Shown one piece after another: positions 53,364-61,165 of a stretch of DNA of 64,000 bases. The position numbers were made by a program, and so were the translations under genes. Source of the stretch: Chryseobacterium indologenes (GTDB lineage Bacteria; Bacteroidota; Bacteroidia; Flavobacteriales; Weeksellaceae). Below the pieces are notes generated by a model, which did no database searches, was not told where the DNA came from, and was given only the letters and a program-made list of their open reading frames with translations. The DNA lies in assembly GCA_002439165.1 (NCBI GenBank), contig DJTE01000021.1, positions 124,001 to 188,000 of the forward strand, read 5' to 3'. How positions within the stretch are numbered: the stretch's first letter is position 1; every line of letters begins with the position of its first letter.

Positions 53364-53969
53364 ATGAAAAAATTATTGTCATTAATGCTTGTTCTGGCAG
53401 TATCTGCTGCTGCAATGGCGCAAAAAATAAAAATCCAGAGCGGAGACCTTAAATTCCTGAAAGGTGTTGAAACCGTTAATGTTGTTTTTGACTACTCCGA
53501 CATGAAACTGCTAAAAGAAAACTATACAGAAGCAGAATATATTCCCAAAAGAATGGAAGAGCTGAACAAAAAAACAGCAGGTTCCGGTGACATTTGGAAA
53601 AAACAGTGGGAAAGAAGCAAAGAAGAACTCTGGAATCCTAAATTTATCGTGATATTCAACAAAGTTCTTTCCAAAGAAAACATCAATACCACGCTGAAAG
53701 AAAATACAAAAAGTCCGTATACCCTGATGGTAAAAGTGAAATGGGTTTATCCGGGCTGGGATGCGGGAATCGTAAAACAGCCTGCAAAAGTAACAACACA
53801 ACTTACTTTTGTGGACAGCGCTACAAAAAAAGTAATGTGCGATATAGAAAGTACAGAAGCACCGGGAGACCAGTGGGGAAGTAATTTCAACAACGAAACA
53901 AGAGTGGGAGAAGGCTTTGCCAAAACAGGAAAAACACTCGCTCAGAAAATTGAGAAAGAAGTGAAATAA
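53364..53969 (+). CDS. Exported protein, paralogue B of a tandem triplet
   Basis: A 201-aa protein with a signal peptide (MKKLLSLMLVLAVSAAAMAQ). It shares with its neighbours GDLKFLKGVETVNVVFDYSD, IWKKQWERSKEELWNPKFIV, YTLMVKVKWVYPGWDAG and the late GEGFAKTGKTLAQKIEKEVK. Identity is concentrated in these blocks, so the three copies have diverged considerably. A terminator follows at 53978. Function unknown. Confidence 0.75.
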   Translation: MKKLLSLMLVLAVSAAAMAQKIKIQSGDLKFLKGVETVNVVFDYSDMKLLKENYTEAEYIPKRMEELNKKTAGSGDIWKKQWERSKEELWNPKFIVIFNKVLSKENINTTLKENTKSPYTLMVKVKWVYPGWDAGIVKQPAKVTTQLTFVDSATKKVMCDIESTEAPGDQWGSNFNNETRVGEGFAKTGKTLAQKIEKEVK

Positions 53970-53977
53970 TTATAATA

Positions 53978-53998
53978 AAGACTGCTGACGGCGGTCTT
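53978..53998 (+). terminator. Terminator after paralogue B
   Basis: AAGACTGC (53978-53985), loop TGACG, GCGGTCTT (53991-53998), then a T run. Confidence 0.85.
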
Positions 53999-54127
53999 TT
54001 TTTATCTGTTTTCGGCAGAAATACCAGAAAACTCCCCGGATTGGAAATAAATATAAAATTTAGCATTTCCAAACCACGGCTTTTCCTCTATATTTACAGC
54101 TTTAAAATTTAAAAATCATCAATAACC

Positions 54128-54733
54128 ATGAAGAGATTACTATTGCTATTATTTATTGCACTTGCCACTACATTTTCTGCCCAGAATAAAATAAATTTTG
54201 AATGGGGAAATTTCGATTTTTTAAAAGATCAGACTGAAGTAAACGTCGAACTGAAATTCAGTGATGCTGTTTTTCAGGAAAAGAATCTTTCAGAAGCACA
54301 ATATCTTGATAACAGAAAGGCAGATATTACCGCTAAAAAGGGAGAAGCTGTCTGGGGAAACTGGATCTCCCAATGGGAAGGGTTTAAAACATCAGGGTAT
54401 TTAGATTATTTTTTGAAAGGTCTTAACGGGAAATCAAAGAAAATAACATTCAAAAGTGATGCTAAAACAAAATACACCCTGATTATTGATGCAAAATGGG
54501 TTTATGCAGGATGGTACGGCGGATTTATCGGCTCTCAGGAAGGAAAGCTGACATCAGAAATGGTCTTTGTAGAAACAGATAATCCTTCAAAAGCCGTGAT
54601 GAAATTATATGGGGATAAAATTCTCGGAAAAAAACTGAATAATGAATTTTCCTGGGAATACGGACGGATTGCTGCGGCTTATGAAAGCACCGGAAAGATG
54701 CTGGCAAAAAACATCAATCAGGAGATAAAATAA
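54128..54733 (+). CDS. Exported protein, paralogue C of a tandem triplet
   Basis: A 201-aa protein with a signal peptide (MKRLLLLLFIALATTFSAQ). Family blocks: GNFDFLKDQTEVNVELKFSD, WISQWEGFKTSGYLDYFLKG, YTLIIDAKWVYAGWYGGFIG and FVETDNPSKAVMKLYGD. It is independently transcribed, since a terminator lies upstream and a bidirectional one downstream. A beta-barrel or beta-sandwich fold is likely from the alternating pattern, but no database family is recognised. Confidence 0.75.
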   Translation: MKRLLLLLFIALATTFSAQNKINFEWGNFDFLKDQTEVNVELKFSDAVFQEKNLSEAQYLDNRKADITAKKGEAVWGNWISQWEGFKTSGYLDYFLKGLNGKSKKITFKSDAKTKYTLIIDAKWVYAGWYGGFIGSQEGKLTSEMVFVETDNPSKAVMKLYGDKILGKKLNNEFSWEYGRIAAAYESTGKMLAKNINQEIK

Positions 54734-54766
54734 AAAAAACGGTCTGAATTTCAGACCGTTTTTTTA
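54734..54766. terminator. Bidirectional terminator before the flavoprotein gene
   Basis: AAAAAACGGTCTGA (54734-54747) and TCAGACCGTTTTTT (54751-54764) form a 14-bp stem with a 3-nt loop; it also touches the stop codon of the leftward flavoprotein gene. Confidence 0.93.
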
Positions 54767-56020
54767 TGATGGTTCCTGCTGCTGTTCCTTTTCAAGTTTG
54801 ATGAGGTTGGCAAGATTCTTTATTACCGTATCATGTTTTTTTACAAAAGGATTGTCTTTGTTCCAGACATATCCGGCCAGTACGGCGCATATTTTTTTCT
54901 TCACATCCGGATTTTCAGGCTGATGGAAAAATAATTCCTGAAGATTTCCCGTATACCATTCCTTTACATAAGTCGTAAACACATCTACTCCGTATAAAAT
55001 ATAATCAGTGTATTCAGTCTGCCAGTCGATTTTTTCTCCGTTAAGCTGTCTCAACGCCAGTTTTGCCGCAAGCATTCCGGATTCTGTGGCAAAAGCCATT
55101 CCCGATGAAAAGACAGGATCAAGGAATTCCGAAGCATTTCCGGTAAGGGCAAATCCGTCACCATATAATTTTTTCACAGAACATGAATAATCTTTCAGGT
55201 GTCTCGGCTCAAAAAGAAATTCCACATCACCGAAACGTCTGATATAATAGTCCGACAGAGAAATTGCCTTTCTGAGCGCTTCTGCGGTATCTCCGTTTTC
55301 AGATAGCTTTTCAATATATTCCGTAGGTCCCACAATTCCCAGGCTGGTATTGCCGTTGGAAAAAGGGATTACCCAAAGCCATACTTCAGTTTCTATAATG
55401 TCGAAAGAGATCAGTGTTCCTTCTTCTCCTTCTTCCCGGTTGATGTCTTTTACGTGTGAGAAAATAGCAGAATGTGGAGAAAGTTTTGATGGTTTTTCAA
55501 GGTCCAGCAGGCGCGGAAGTACCCGGCCGTATCCGCTGGAATCAATTACAAACTTAGCATGTATTTCTTTAGTCTCTCCGTCCTTTGTTCTTACGGTGGT
55601 TACAGAATCTGTTCCGTTGAACTCAATTCCTGTTACTTCCGTTTCAAATTCCAGATCAACTCCTTTATTGATTACTTCCTGGGCCAAAGTATTATCAAAA
55701 TCAGCTCTGGGAACCTGCCAGGTCCAGTCCCAGCCTTCCCCGAACTTATTGCTGAAATCAAAAATGCAGACCTCGTCGCCACGAAGGAAACGCGCCCCTA
55801 ATTTTTTCTCGAAACCCATTTTGTCCAGAGCAGGAAAGAGCCCGGCTTCATCAAAATGATCCATTACCCTCGGTATCAGACTTTCGCCCACCACCAGTCT
55901 GGGGAATTTTGTTTTTTCGACAACTTTTACGCTGACATTGTTCTTCTTTAAGTATGAAGAAGATACGCATCCGGAAGGTCCAGCACCGATTACGAGAACA
56001 TCAACAAATTCTTTGCTCAT
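54764..56020 (-). CDS. FAD-dependent halogenase-like oxidoreductase
   Basis: A 418-aa flavoprotein. The FAD dinucleotide motif is DVLVIGAGPSGCVSSSYLKK. KFPRLVVGESLIPRVMDHF matches the flavin-halogenase/geranylgeranyl-reductase family, and KKLGARFLRGD resembles the catalytic-lysine segment of phenol halogenases. W214-P219 reads WLWVIP, the WxWxIP signature associated with halogenases. It is divergent from tyrosine ammonia-lyase and shares its control region. A tailoring role on the flexirubin head group (possibly chlorination) fits, but an oxygenase or reductase is not excluded. Confidence 0.82.
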   Translation of the reverse strand: MSKEFVDVLVIGAGPSGCVSSSYLKKNNVSVKVVEKTKFPRLVVGESLIPRVMDHFDEAGLFPALDKMGFEKKLGARFLRGDEVCIFDFSNKFGEGWDWTWQVPRADFDNTLAQEVINKGVDLEFETEVTGIEFNGTDSVTTVRTKDGETKEIHAKFVIDSSGYGRVLPRLLDLEKPSKLSPHSAIFSHVKDINREEGEEGTLISFDIIETEVWLWVIPFSNGNTSLGIVGPTEYIEKLSENGDTAEALRKAISLSDYYIRRFGDVEFLFEPRHLKDYSCSVKKLYGDGFALTGNASEFLDPVFSSGMAFATESGMLAAKLALRQLNGEKIDWQTEYTDYILYGVDVFTTYVKEWYTGNLQELFFHQPENPDVKKKICAVLAGYVWNKDNPFVKKHDTVIKNLANLIKLEKEQQQEPS

Positions 56021-56021
56021 C

Positions 56022-56094
56022 TTTGATTTTTTATTTTAATAATAACTTTTATCTTTGCCGCAAAATTAGTGACAAATAATTAATATTTTACAAA
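56022..56094. promoter_or_regulatory. Divergent promoters of the pigment genes
   Basis: Rightward: TTTG at 56022-56025 and TATCTTTG at 56050-56057 (24-nt spacer, a little long). Leftward: TAATTTTG on the minus strand at 56061-56068 with TTTG at 56091-56094 (22-nt spacer). The two -7 boxes are nearly adjacent, so the genes are likely controlled together. Confidence 0.55.
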
Positions 56095-56118
56095 ATTATC
56101 AACTATTACTTTTAATTG

Positions 56119-57639
56119 ATGAAAATAAATAACTTTTTACAACTGAAGGATTTTCAAAAGATCATTATTGAAAACAAAAAAATAGAACTGGACGGAGAAC
56201 TTTTAGACAGAGTGGAGACGAGTTTTCAGTTTTTAAAGGAATTTTCAAAGAATAAAGTAATATATGGTGTGAATACAGGTTTTGGGCCAATGGCACAGTT
56301 CAAGATCAGTGATGAAGATACCCACCAGCTTCAGTATAACCTGATCAGAAGCCACTCTTCAGGAATCGGAAATCCTTTACCTGCTCAGGAAGTAAAAGCC
56401 TGTATGCTGGCAAGGCTGAATACCCTTTCACTTGGAAATTCGGGAGTACATCAATCCGTTGTACATCTGCTTGCAGAACTCATCAACAGGGATATTACAC
56501 CGCTGATCTTTGAACACGGAGGAGTGGGAGCCAGCGGAGACCTTGTACAGCTTGCCCATTTGGCCTTAGTTCTTATCGGAGAAGGGGAGGTTTTTTATAA
56601 AGGGGAAAGAAAACTTACCAAAGAAGTTTTTGAAGCTGAAGGTCTTGAACCGATAAAAGTAGAAATCCGTGAAGGTCTTGCTTTAATGAACGGGACTTCC
56701 GTGATGTCGGGAATCGGTATTGTGAATGCCTATAAAGCCAATCAGTTAACGGAAATATCAATCAGACTTTCCTGTGCCATCAATGAAATTGTACAGGCTT
56801 ATGACGATCACCTTTCTGAAGCGCTGAACGGAACCAAAAAACATTACGGTCAGCAAAAAGTAGCTGAAAGAATGAGAACCCATCTTGCAGACAGTAAGCT
56901 GATCAGAAAAAGAGAAGACCATCTTTACACGCATTTTGAAGAGCAGGAGAAAGTATTTAAAGAAAAAGTACAGGAATATTATTCATTGAGATGCGTTCCG
57001 CAGATCCTGGGACCGGTTCTGGATACATTGGAATATACCGAAAATGTTCTTGAAAATGAGATCAATTCAGCAAATGATAACCCGATCATCAATGTAGAGA
57101 CCCAACATGTATATCACGGAGGAAATTTCCACGGAGATTACATTTCTCTGGAAATGGACAAATTGAAGATTGTAGTCACCAAGCTTACAATGCTCGCAGA
57201 AAGGCAGTTGAACTACCTTTTGAATGCAAAGATCAACGAAATTTTGCCTCCTTTTGTAAATTTAGGTAAATTAGGCTTCAATTTCGGGATGCAGGGCGTT
57301 CAGTTTACGGCAACATCTACTACGGCAGAAAGCCAGATGCTGTCGAATTCCATGTATGTACACAGTATTCCTAATAATAATGACAATCAGGATATTGTGA
57401 GTATGGGAACCAATGCTGCTGTGATCTGCAGAAAAGTAATCGAGAATGCATTTGAGGTATTGGCCATTGAAGCGATTACGATCATTCAGGCTATTGAATA
57501 TCTTGGATTCCAGGATAAGGTTTCGTCTTCTACCAAAGAACTTTATGACGAAATCAGAAAGATTATTCCGGCATTCTCCAGCGATATGGTAATGTATCCG
57601 TATCTGGAGGACGTAAAAAAATATTTAAAGGCAATGTAA
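56119..57639 (+). CDS. Tyrosine ammonia-lyase
   Basis: A 506-aa lyase with the MIO prosthetic group formed from A138-S139-G140 in GGVGASGDLVQLAHLALVL. It closely resembles the characterised Flavobacterium johnsoniae tyrosine ammonia-lyase, as I recall that sequence, e.g. FGPMAQ, LQYNLIRSHSSG and the long block NFHGDYISLEMDKLKIV. It deaminates L-tyrosine to p-coumarate, the usual aryl starter of flexirubin-type pigments. The start is the ATG at 56119 rather than the in-frame TTG three bases earlier. Histidase activity is less likely given the context. Confidence 0.93.
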   Translation: MKINNFLQLKDFQKIIIENKKIELDGELLDRVETSFQFLKEFSKNKVIYGVNTGFGPMAQFKISDEDTHQLQYNLIRSHSSGIGNPLPAQEVKACMLARLNTLSLGNSGVHQSVVHLLAELINRDITPLIFEHGGVGASGDLVQLAHLALVLIGEGEVFYKGERKLTKEVFEAEGLEPIKVEIREGLALMNGTSVMSGIGIVNAYKANQLTEISIRLSCAINEIVQAYDDHLSEALNGTKKHYGQQKVAERMRTHLADSKLIRKREDHLYTHFEEQEKVFKEKVQEYYSLRCVPQILGPVLDTLEYTENVLENEINSANDNPIINVETQHVYHGGNFHGDYISLEMDKLKIVVTKLTMLAERQLNYLLNAKINEILPPFVNLGKLGFNFGMQGVQFTATSTTAESQMLSNSMYVHSIPNNNDNQDIVSMGTNAAVICRKVIENAFEVLAIEAITIIQAIEYLGFQDKVSSSTKELYDEIRKIIPAFSSDMVMYPYLEDVKKYLKAM

Positions 57640-57717
57640 CTGTTCATCAGATTAAATTGTCAGTAAACTAAGGATTAAAAATTAACTTAAAAAAAACTAA
57701 AACTAAACAGCTAACAC

Positions 57718-58449
57718 ATGAAATGTGCAATCGTAACAGGCGGCTCCCGGGGTATCGGCAGGGCAGTCTGTCTGAAACTGGCAGAAGAAAAGAATTACCA
57801 TATACTGATTAACTATGCTTCCAATGAAGCAGCAGCAAACGAAACATTAGCAAAGGTACAGGAGCTGGGTGCTACGGGAGAAATTCTTAAATTCGATGTA
57901 GCGGATGCCGCAGAAACCCGGAATGTTCTTACCACATGGCAGGATAATAATCCCGATGCTTTGGTAGAGGTAATTGTAAACAATGCCGGAATCACCAGAG
58001 ACGGATTATTTATGTGGATGCAGCAAGACGACTGGACCAGCGTTATCAATACCAGCCTGAACGGATTCTTCAATGTAACCAATTTCTTTATTCAGAAACT
58101 GCTCCGCAATAAATACGGACGAATCATCAATATGGTTTCGGTTTCAGGAGTAAAAGGAACGGCCGGACAAACCAACTATTCAGCTGCAAAAGGAGCTTTG
58201 GTTGGAGCAACAAAAGCACTAGCCCAGGAAGTTGCCAAGAGAAATATCACCGTAAATGCGGTAGCTCCGGGATTCATCAGAACAGATATGACCCAGGATT
58301 TCAACGAAGAGGAGCTTAAAGCAATGATTCCAGCCAACAGATTTGGTGAAGCGGAAGAAGTTGCAGACCTGGTTGCCTTTCTGGCTTCAGGAAAAGCTTC
58401 TTATATTACAGGGGAAGTGGTGAATATTAACGGTGGAATTTACTCATAG
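57718..58449 (+). CDS. 3-ketoacyl-ACP reductase, FabG-like
   Basis: A 243-aa short-chain dehydrogenase. Cofactor motif VTGGSRGIGRAVCLKLAEE; catalytic S141, Y154 and K158 in NMVSVSGVKGTAGQTNYSAA with K158 just after. It resembles FabG and is expected to reduce the beta-keto group during polyene chain elongation in the pigment pathway. It lies 78 bp after the lyase gene and is followed by a repeat-bearing spacer before the ketosynthase. Confidence 0.9.
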   Translation: MKCAIVTGGSRGIGRAVCLKLAEEKNYHILINYASNEAAANETLAKVQELGATGEILKFDVADAAETRNVLTTWQDNNPDALVEVIVNNAGITRDGLFMWMQQDDWTSVINTSLNGFFNVTNFFIQKLLRNKYGRIINMVSVSGVKGTAGQTNYSAAKGALVGATKALAQEVAKRNITVNAVAPGFIRTDMTQDFNEEELKAMIPANRFGEAEEVADLVAFLASGKASYITGEVVNINGGIYS

Positions 58450-58451
58450 AA

Positions 58452-58547
58452 TAATGTAACAGGATAACAATGTACCAGTCCACTGTTGATTGATCTCAAT
58501 GAAAATATTGTGACATTGCTATACTGATACATTGTTAAATTCAATAT
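58452..58547. repeat. Palindromic spacer repeat, copy 1 (ATGTAxCAATG type)
   Basis: TAACAATGTACCAGT (58465-58479) and ACTGATACATTGTTA (58523-58537) are complementary with one mismatch. The core CAATGAAAATATTGTGACA also occurs, with small changes, in the spacer at 60062-60141. Confidence 0.75.
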
Positions 58548-58553
58548 AAATAA

Positions 58554-59774
58554 ATGGAAAATAGGGTTGTAATTACCGGGATGGGAATTTATTCTTGCAT
58601 CGGGACCTCTTTGGAAGAAGTCAGAGAATCCCTATATCAAGGAAAATCCGGTATCGCTTTAGTGCAGGAGAGAAAAGAATTCGGCTTCAGATCAGGCCTT
58701 ACAGGGGTGGTTCCGAAACCGGATCTGAAAAATCTCCTCAACAGACGCCAGCGTATAAGCATGGGCGAAGAAAGCGAATATGCTTACCTGGCTACCACGG
58801 ATGCATTAAAACAGGCAGGGATAGATCAGGAATTTCTGGATGCCCATGAGGTGGGGATCCTGTACGGAAACGACAGTGTTTCTCAGGCAGTTGTAGAATC
58901 CATAGACATTGCAAGAGAAAAGAAAGATACTACATTGATGGGGTCCGGTGCGATCTTCAAATCAATGAATTCTACGGTAACGATGAATCTTTCAACGATA
59001 TTCAGGCTGAAAGGAATTAATCTTACCATCAGTGCAGCCTGTGCCAGCGGATCGCATTCCCTGGGACTGGCCTATATGATGATCAAAAACGGTTTCCAGG
59101 ATATGATCATTTGCGGTGGAGCACAGGAAACCAATAAATATTCAATGGCCAGTTTTGATGGATTAGGGGTGTTTTCGGTAAGAGAAGATGAGCCTGCAAA
59201 GGCTTCGAGACCTTTCGATTCAGGCAGAGACGGCCTTATTCCGAGTGGTGGGGCAGCTTCCCTCGTGGTGGAAAGCCTGGAATCTGCACAGAGAAGAGGA
59301 GCTCCGATTATTGCAGAGATCATAGGATACGGATTCTCCTCCAATGGAGGACATATTTCCACACCGAACGTAGACGGTCCTGCTTTGGCTATGGACAGAG
59401 CTTTAAAGCAATCCGGACTGAAACCTGAAGACATCGATTATATCAATGCGCATGCTACATCCACTCCGATTGGTGATGCCAATGAAGCAAAGGCTATTTT
59501 TGAGATCTTTGGAAGTGAAGTTCCGGTAAGTTCTACCAAATCGATGACCGGTCATGAGTGCTGGATGGCCGGCGCAAGTGAGGTGATCTACTCAATTCTG
59601 ATGATGCAGAACAGTTTTGTGGCACCGAATATCAATCTGGAAAACCCTGATAATGAGGCTCAAAAGATAAATTTAGTCCCAAAAACGAAAAATCAAAAAA
59701 TTGATGTATTTTTCTCGAATTCTTTCGGATTTGGGGGAACCAACTCCGCATTAATTGTAAAAAAATTTAATTAA
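58554..59774 (+). CDS. Beta-ketoacyl-ACP synthase
   Basis: A 406-aa thiolase-fold ketosynthase of the FabF/FabB type. The catalytic triad is complete: C163 in ISAACASGSHSLG, H300 in NAHATSTPIGD and H334 in KSMTGHECWMAGASE. It should condense malonyl-ACP with the growing acyl chain in pigment synthesis. The 3' end is 4 bp from the ACP gene, so the two are translated in close order. It is not preceded by a chain-length-factor gene. Confidence 0.93.
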   Translation: MENRVVITGMGIYSCIGTSLEEVRESLYQGKSGIALVQERKEFGFRSGLTGVVPKPDLKNLLNRRQRISMGEESEYAYLATTDALKQAGIDQEFLDAHEVGILYGNDSVSQAVVESIDIAREKKDTTLMGSGAIFKSMNSTVTMNLSTIFRLKGINLTISAACASGSHSLGLAYMMIKNGFQDMIICGGAQETNKYSMASFDGLGVFSVREDEPAKASRPFDSGRDGLIPSGGAASLVVESLESAQRRGAPIIAEIIGYGFSSNGGHISTPNVDGPALAMDRALKQSGLKPEDIDYINAHATSTPIGDANEAKAIFEIFGSEVPVSSTKSMTGHECWMAGASEVIYSILMMQNSFVAPNINLENPDNEAQKINLVPKTKNQKIDVFFSNSFGFGGTNSALIVKKFN

Positions 59775-59778
59775 AAAC

Positions 59779-60033
59779 ATGGAAAGGGAAAAAATTGTTG
59801 CCATCGTTAATGATTTCTTAGTAAACGAATTCGAAGTGGATGGTGATGAGATCAGCAATGATGCCAACCTTAAAACCACACTGGGCTTAGACAGTCTGGA
59901 TTATATCGATATGGTGGTAGTGATTGAATCTAATTTCGGGGTGAAATTAGGAGAAGCAGACTTTAAGAAAATGGTCACGTTTGACGATTTCTATACAACG
60001 ATTGAACATAAGATCGCAGAGAAAAACGCTTAG
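59779..60033 (+). CDS. Acyl carrier protein
   Basis: An 84-aa carrier protein with the phosphopantetheine attachment serine S39 in TLGLDSLDYIDMVVVIE. The remainder is acidic, as in ACPs. It starts 4 bp after the ketosynthase stop codon and is likely the dedicated carrier for the aryl-polyene chain, distinct from the housekeeping fatty-acid ACP. Confidence 0.95.
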   Translation: MEREKIVAIVNDFLVNEFEVDGDEISNDANLKTTLGLDSLDYIDMVVVIESNFGVKLGEADFKKMVTFDDFYTTIEHKIAEKNA

Positions 60034-60061
60034 CTATCGACTGAATTTTTATTCTTTAAAA

Positions 60062-60141
60062 AAATGTACCAATGTAATAATGTAGCGTTGTATCAATGAA
60101 AAATATTGTTACATGGGCATATGATTACATTGGTAAACTTT
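60062..60141. repeat. Palindromic spacer repeat, copy 2 (ATGTAxCAATG type)
   Basis: TACCAATGTAAT (60067-60078) and ATTACATTGGTA (60124-60135) are perfectly complementary. The inner CAATGAAAAATATTGTTACA resembles the copy at 58452-58547. A hairpin here would sit between the ACP gene and the acyltransferase gene. Confidence 0.75.
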
Positions 60142-60145
60142 ATAT

Positions 60146-61030
60146 ATGAACAAGTGGAAAGGTAAATCTAAAGGAACCATCACAGGATACAAAATATTCG
60201 TCTGGTGTATTAGAAATATCGGAGTACGGAGTTCTTATGCTGTTCTTTATTTCGTAGCTTCCTATTATTTTCTGTTTCTGAACAGAAGCAACCGCTATAT
60301 CTTTTATTATTTCCGGAAAAGACTGAACTATGGCTACTGGAAAGCCAAAGTTTCAGTATTTAAAAGCTATTTCACCTTTGGAAAAGTACTGATTGACAAA
60401 ACCGCTATTTCGGCAGGACTGCGGGAAAAATATACCTATGAATTTGACGGTATTGAGAATCTCAGAAACCTTCTCGCCCAGAAAAAAGGTGGCGTTCTCA
60501 TCAGTGCCCACATCGGAAATTTTGAAATTGCCGAACATTTCTTTGCCGACATCGATTTCGACTGCCAGATCAATCTGGTAACCACAGATCAGGAAGTAAC
60601 CGTCATTAAAGAATACCTTGAAAGTGTTGCCGTAAAAAAAAGCAACATTAAATTCATCTACGTAAAAGAAGATATGTCGCATATTTTCGACATCAATAAA
60701 GCTTTATCAGACAATGAACTGATCTGTTTTACAGGAGACCGTTATTTCGAAGGGTCCAAATACCTGGAGGCCGATCTGCTGGGGAAAAGTGCGAAATTTC
60801 CGGCCGGACCTTTCCTGATCGCTTCACGGCTTGGAGTACCTGTGGTATACGTATATGTGATGAAAGAAAACAATCTGCATTACCATCTGTATGCAAGAGT
60901 GGCTCAGAATATTAAAAACCGTGATTCCCAGGGACTTCTTAATTCCTATGTACAGAATCTTGAATCGATGATTAAAAAATATCCGCTTCAATGGTTCAAT
61001 TATTTCGATTTTTGGGATGATATTGATTAA
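60146..61030 (+). CDS. LpxL/HtrB-like acyltransferase
   Basis: A 294-aa membrane-associated acyltransferase. H122 and E127 in SAHIGNFEIAEHF form the HxxxxE site of the lysophospholipid/lipid A acyltransferase family. One hydrophobic segment lies near residues 28-48 (SYAVLYFVASYYFLFLN). In flexirubin-type clusters such enzymes are thought to join or transfer the polyene acyl group; a lipid A role is less likely here because of the context. It begins 112 bp after the ACP gene. Confidence 0.87.
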   Translation: MNKWKGKSKGTITGYKIFVWCIRNIGVRSSYAVLYFVASYYFLFLNRSNRYIFYYFRKRLNYGYWKAKVSVFKSYFTFGKVLIDKTAISAGLREKYTYEFDGIENLRNLLAQKKGGVLISAHIGNFEIAEHFFADIDFDCQINLVTTDQEVTVIKEYLESVAVKKSNIKFIYVKEDMSHIFDINKALSDNELICFTGDRYFEGSKYLEADLLGKSAKFPAGPFLIASRLGVPVVYVYVMKENNLHYHLYARVAQNIKNRDSQGLLNSYVQNLESMIKKYPLQWFNYFDFWDDID

Positions 61031-61165
61031 TTTTTCTAATTTTATCCCTGAAAACTAAATAACGGACTCAAATCATTTGGAAAGCGGGATGATAAGAAAA
61101 AATCAACATTTAAAGAATCCCTTACTTTCCGGATTTTTAATTAAAAACACTCAATTTTTCTCCTT

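Noticed and set aside
55350..55859. A 169-codon rightward frame
   Set aside because: Antisense shadow of the halogenase-like flavoprotein gene.
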